NCBI GenBank assembly: GCA_012033335.1
Contig: JAAURB010000035.1
Coordinates: 1-46,669 of the forward strand
Origin: Oscillatoriales cyanobacterium RM2_1_1
GTDB lineage: Bacteria > Cyanobacteriota > Cyanobacteriia > Cyanobacteriales > Microcoleaceae
Length of the DNA stretch: 46,669 nt
Reading direction: 5' to 3'
This document shows positions 43,198 to 46,669 of the stretch, one piece after another (position 1 is the stretch's first letter; each line of letters starts with the position of its first letter). The translations under genes and the position numbers were made by a program. Below the pieces are notes generated by a model. That model was given only the letters and a program-made list of their open reading frames with translations. It was not told the origin of the DNA and did not search any database.

Positions 43198-46100
43198 TCA
43201 AAACTGACCATAACTACGCCCTGTATATCCTGAAGAGGAAGTGAGATGCTGATGGTTTGCTCCGGGCTCCCAGCGAATTGCCCCTGAACTATCCCGTTCT
43301 AGACATTTCCATTCTAAGGCTTGATTGGGGGGAAGATTGCCAACGATACCCGTCCAGATTGTAGCCCTAGGGCCCGGGCGATCGCCCGCTGTCGGGGGAT
43401 GGGTCATGTATTCATAGTCAATACTGGGATTGAGGGGAATCGCCTGATCCAGATTCCAGTTGCCTAATTCAGGGTGATTGCCCCCAATATAAACCGTCCC
43501 TGCCGTAGCCGTTGGGCCATTTCCGCAGACAAAATTGACTGAGGTTTGAGCCGGAATGGTTTGCAATTGAAACTCGAACTGTTTTGTCCGGTCTACGGAC
43601 ATTTCCCCGGACTTGGCCAGAATTTTGTGGTTGCTGGCATTGTACCAACCGCGATCGCTCAGACGAAACTTGAGCAAAGAGGTGTGCTGCTCCAGGGCTC
43701 GACCATTGAATTTCACGTCAGTGGCTTCAGCTTGATTGACCATCAACTCCACCTGATTATTCCGGCGCTCCACTGCCCCAAGAAAAGGATATTGACCGTT
43801 GAGATTGATTGTGGGTTCGATGATTACCCTGACTTTTTGATCGGATGGAGTTTGATGAATAGTGGTGGTGCGGTATTGATAGATAGGACTGCCATCGGGC
43901 AAGTACTTCAAGGTCATACCATCATCCTCATATAGGGTAAAGCTAGAGGGCTCTGAACCTGAGTAAACTCGTAAAATCAGCTCGTTCCGGGGGGGATCTC
44001 CAGGAGGTCGATGGCCAAACCCATCTAAGGTATTTTCATCCACCGCCATCAGGGGTAGGATTGCTCCGGCGCGGACAAAGGTGGGCAATCGCAAGATCTC
44101 CCCCCGATAGACCGGGACATTTTTTAACCATTCCCCCTGACTACTGCTCCATTCGTTGGAATGGTAGTTCACCCATTGACCCTGGGGCAGATAAACATCC
44201 CGTTCGTATTCCCCATGCTGAGCCACAACCCCCACTAAAATATCGCGACCGATTAATTTCTGGTGGCCAATTTGCCGAAGATTTTGATCGGTTTGATCAT
44301 AAAAGACGGGAGGAGGAATCAGAGGTTCCCCGAAGAGATATGCCCGATAGGCCAGGGAATAGTAATAAGGAATTAGTTCATAGCGTTGGCGCAGGTTAGC
44401 GAGGTTGCTCTCAACGTTGCCGACTCGGTCGGGCGAAGTTTCATAGGGGGGATTGACCACAACAAATTCATTGTCTGTGTGGGGTCGCACCGGCAGATCA
44501 AACCAGGCTCCATTGGCAAACCATTGGGTATAGAGCTCGGTTTCATAGCCCCGGTAGGAACCCTGTTTGTCATTGAAGGGCATGACTTCCCGGCGAAACC
44601 CGCCAATGTCAGATCCATAGTAATCAATTCCCGAAAAAGCCAGGTGCATCTGGGCGTTGAAATGGGTAGCTAGGGATTGCAGATTTGAGGCGATATCCCC
44701 TGACCACATGGCCGTCCCATAGCGTTGGGTTCCGGCGGCTCCGGAACGAGTCAGGATAAAAGGCCGGGGATTGACAGTTCCTAGGGCATCAGCCCGGCCT
44801 CGCTGAGCAAAATAGCCCTGCCAGATGGACTGATTCCAGAGCAGGTTGTAGAGATTGTGCAGGTCAGGATGTTCATTTTTGATACCGGATTGGGTCATTT
44901 CCACCCCTTCATAACAGCCCCGTGGATCGAAGGTTTCCGGCTCCCCCAAGTCTGTCCAGTGACCATGAATTCCCTGACGCACTAGGTTGGGATAACGCCG
45001 TTGCCGATGAATCCAGATGCCAGCCTGGGGATCTGACCAGTCAATCATCCGACCTATCCCCCAAAACCCGGCGATGTCCGTAGCCGGTTGATTTTGATTC
45101 CTGGCATGACAGTTGCCTTGAGTCCGACGATAAACCGTTAGATCAGGGGGCATCTCCTGAAATGTATCCACGGTATTGGCCAGATAGGACTCCTCAATGG
45201 CCATCAACCCAATATAATCCTCTATATACTCCTGAATTTTGCGACTGGGATCTGGGAAAAAGTAATTGTTGTTGCGGAGAAATTCACTCTGATTTTCATC
45301 CCAGTCTAGACGACCCATATTGCTTTTTGCCGGGTTTTCCAGGGCAACTCCCCCAAACCAGTTGAGATCGAGGACAAAACCATCTAGGGGAAAATGATTG
45401 GCCCGGAGTCCCGCTTTCAGGGCATCCACCTGTTCCCAGTTGTCATAACCAAACTCCGAAACCCACAGCCCAAATGCCTTTCTCGGTGGCACAGGGGGGC
45501 GACCGGTTAGCTCCATAAAGTCGGCCCGCAGATCAGGCAGGCTCGAACCGACCATCAAATAAAACCGCAAGCGATCGCCAAACATCCGGGCCTGCCAGGG
45601 GGATTGACGAAAGTCCCATTGTTGCTTGTAAACATTGTCCACGAATAGGGCATAGTTGAGGTTGTCTGGCCCCAGGGCGTAGTAAACCGGAATCTGGACA
45701 TTGCCCACTGCTGCATTCTGAAAGCCCTGAAACCCGTTGCCAAACTCCATGCCTTCCCTTACCCCCAGGGTTGTCCAGTCTCCATCTGCCGATCCCAACC
45801 GGGTAAATTGCTGCCCTAGCCCATAAACATGCTCCATGGTTCCAGGTTCGATGCTAAACCCCTTAAATTCCTGCTCCAGATCCCGGGGACAAAGGCGAGT
45901 CAACAGGGCTGCGGATCGGGTTTTATCATAGGCACTGATGCAGAGGGTCTCCGGGTCAATGGTGAGCTTGATCGCCTCTGTTTCCAACTGATTGAACTGC
46001 TGAAATAATCGAGACGGCCCTGAATAATCAGTCTTGAACACCATAGGGGAGGTGTAAATTGGTCGGGTCAGGGACGGCAAAGGCTGAGTTGAAAGTTCAA

Positions 46101-46290
46101 AGTGAATTAAATCATCATCTAAAACTTCCACAATCAGGTAGGCTGAATCTGTTTTAAACCGGGTACGAAATACTTCAGCCGTCGCAGGCTGAATCACAAT
46201 ACCATTGAGCAACCCCAGGAAGGTGCTGAAGGTCAGGCCAACGGTCAGGGTGCGGAGTTGATGAAAATTCACTTTACTTGCTGATATCAA
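43198..46290 (-). CDS. Exported GH31 glycosidase with C-terminal CBM20
   Basis: 1030 residues. A signal-peptide-like start (LRTLTVGLTFSTFLGLLNGIVIQPATAEVF), N-terminal beta-domain (~40-260), (beta/alpha)8 barrel (~265-650) with nucleophile D447 in HGHWTDLGEPE and acid/base D532 in MWSGDIASN, beta-sandwich domains, then a starch-binding CBM20 (~925-1030; VYIGGNHPELGNWNLDQAIPLNP...LEWKCLERDSSGAIRWEPG). It is expected to act on alpha-glucans outside the cytoplasm, as alpha-glucosidase or alpha-glucosyltransferase. No ATG is usable: TTG 46290 or GTG 46272 (MNFHQLRTL) are the candidates, the latter giving a more typical signal peptide. Confidence 0.9.
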   Translation of the reverse strand: MISASKVNFHQLRTLTVGLTFSTFLGLLNGIVIQPATAEVFRTRFKTDSAYLIVEVLDDDLIHFELSTQPLPSLTRPIYTSPMVFKTDYSGPSRLFQQFNQLETEAIKLTIDPETLCISAYDKTRSAALLTRLCPRDLEQEFKGFSIEPGTMEHVYGLGQQFTRLGSADGDWTTLGVREGMEFGNGFQGFQNAAVGNVQIPVYYALGPDNLNYALFVDNVYKQQWDFRQSPWQARMFGDRLRFYLMVGSSLPDLRADFMELTGRPPVPPRKAFGLWVSEFGYDNWEQVDALKAGLRANHFPLDGFVLDLNWFGGVALENPAKSNMGRLDWDENQSEFLRNNNYFFPDPSRKIQEYIEDYIGLMAIEESYLANTVDTFQEMPPDLTVYRRTQGNCHARNQNQPATDIAGFWGIGRMIDWSDPQAGIWIHRQRRYPNLVRQGIHGHWTDLGEPETFDPRGCYEGVEMTQSGIKNEHPDLHNLYNLLWNQSIWQGYFAQRGRADALGTVNPRPFILTRSGAAGTQRYGTAMWSGDIASNLQSLATHFNAQMHLAFSGIDYYGSDIGGFRREVMPFNDKQGSYRGYETELYTQWFANGAWFDLPVRPHTDNEFVVVNPPYETSPDRVGNVESNLANLRQRYELIPYYYSLAYRAYLFGEPLIPPPVFYDQTDQNLRQIGHQKLIGRDILVGVVAQHGEYERDVYLPQGQWVNYHSNEWSSSQGEWLKNVPVYRGEILRLPTFVRAGAILPLMAVDENTLDGFGHRPPGDPPRNELILRVYSGSEPSSFTLYEDDGMTLKYLPDGSPIYQYRTTTIHQTPSDQKVRVIIEPTINLNGQYPFLGAVERRNNQVELMVNQAEATDVKFNGRALEQHTSLLKFRLSDRGWYNASNHKILAKSGEMSVDRTKQFEFQLQTIPAQTSVNFVCGNGPTATAGTVYIGGNHPELGNWNLDQAIPLNPSIDYEYMTHPPTAGDRPGPRATIWTGIVGNLPPNQALEWKCLERDSSGAIRWEPGANHQHLTSSSGYTGRSYGQF

Positions 46291-46393
46291 CTAAACTCTA
46301 ACAGTCAAAAGATCAAGAGACTTGACTTAAATCCTAAATCAATCCTAAATGTAGATAGCCTGTCTAACAGACTAGAAACCTGTAGAGTTGCTC

Positions 46394-46493
46394 ATACCAA
46401 TTCTTTTTTATATTGCTACAGATAGGAACTTGGAACATAACATGCCGCGGTGTGTTCTAGATTTTATGTCGTGCCAATTTTAAGAGTTGGTAT
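46394..46493. repeat. Terminal-inverted-repeat element candidate
   Basis: ATACCAATTCTT (46394-46405) and AAGAGTTGGTAT (46482-46493) are inverted with 11 of 12 matching, about 76 bp apart. Inside are further complementary stretches (GGAACATAACATG and the TTATGTCG region). No ORF. ATACCAA-type ends are common in small cyanobacterial repeats. Only one copy is in the window. Confidence 0.45.
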
Positions 46494-46571
46494 CAGTATC
46501 TTGATTTCAATTTTCAATATTTCTATATTCAATTCCGTGAAGTAATATCGAATCCGTTTAATTGCCCATAA

Positions 46572-46669
46572 TTACCCAACAGCCTCTGCCCACCAATAAA
46601 AATTTGTCAATCCTTGAATCAACTCGGTGCGCTTGAGCAATACTCGGCATCGATGAGCGGTGATTTCTT
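46572..46669 (-). CDS. Possible C-terminal end of an unidentified gene
   Basis: At the right edge the minus strand reads EITAHRCRVLLKRTELIQGLTN and ends WWAEAVG at TAA 46572-46574. The segment is protein-like and open to the window edge (32 codons), but too short to name. A second frame in the same DNA is also open, so this is tentative. Confidence 0.35.
   Translation of the reverse strand, partial: EITAHRCRVLLKRTELIQGLTNFYWWAEAVG

Noticed and set aside
1-46669. CRISPR array, tRNA, rRNA, phage or conjugation genes
   Set aside because: No regularly spaced repeats, no T-loop consensus with acceptor stem, and no structural or mobilisation genes were seen. Short-period repeats in upstream regions have only two or three units and no spacers.

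Overview
The window is cyanobacterial. It opens on the 3' end of psbD overlapping psbC (photosystem II D2 and CP43), contains more than twenty copies of the HIP1 octamer GCGATCGC, and carries typical cyanobacterial genes: an Amt permease behind an NtcA-type site, a VKOR-thioredoxin fusion, a sensor kinase and response-regulator proteins, a pentapeptide-repeat protein, and RTX-repeat proteins. The genus cannot be fixed from this stretch. No tRNA, rRNA or CRISPR array was seen.

Layout. 1-1.7 kb: psbD/psbC with a terminator. 1.77-2.94 kb: a pirin gene divergent from an HxlR-type regulator, with a palindromic operator candidate between them. 2.94-3.76 kb: remnants of IS630- and ISL3-type transposases, a broken hypothetical gene and a hairpin repeat. 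3.8-6.1 kb: two divergent RTX-repeat proteins. 6.3-9.3 kb: a PhnD-like lipoprotein and a membrane histidine kinase in one operon, without a permease. 9.5-12.0 kb: a conserved exported protein and glgA. 12.2-16.5 kb: a minus-strand envelope or exopolysaccharide-type cluster (metallophosphoesterase, two family 2 glycosyltransferases, hexapeptide acetyltransferase). 16.8-23.2 kb: amt, purE, nagA, a half-length cytochrome b-like gene, moaB and pyk. 23.6-30.3 kb: a transketolase-like gene, the VKOR fusion, a DUF1049 protein, an HTH/acidic protein paired with a membrane protein, and a conserved hypothetical. 30.7-33.7 kb: an HpnA-type epimerase, a small membrane protein, a Pro/Thr/Ser-rich envelope protein and a thioredoxin-like [2Fe-2S] ferredoxin. 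33.8-37.3 kb: two adjacent response-regulator fusions (REC-kinase and REC-GGDEF-EAL). 37.6-46.3 kb: a pentapeptide-repeat/HhH/membrane fusion, an RTX-PPC-subtilisin protease, and an exported GH31-CBM20 glucosidase-type enzyme.

The strongest overall observation is technical. Seven otherwise well-conserved genes (glgA, the metallophosphoesterase, amt, purE, nagA, hpnA, the subtilase) are each split by one or two single-base indels, mostly in short homopolymers. Correcting each gives one full-length reading frame divisible by three. This looks more like uncorrected sequencing error than mass pseudogenisation, so these genes are annotated as single loci.

Other structure worth attention: three copies of a ~115-127 bp MITE-like element, two copies of a ~100 bp hairpin repeat about 32 kb apart, short direct repeats of 11-14 bp period in several upstream regions, and a glgA leader in which a small hairpin overlaps the ribosome binding site.
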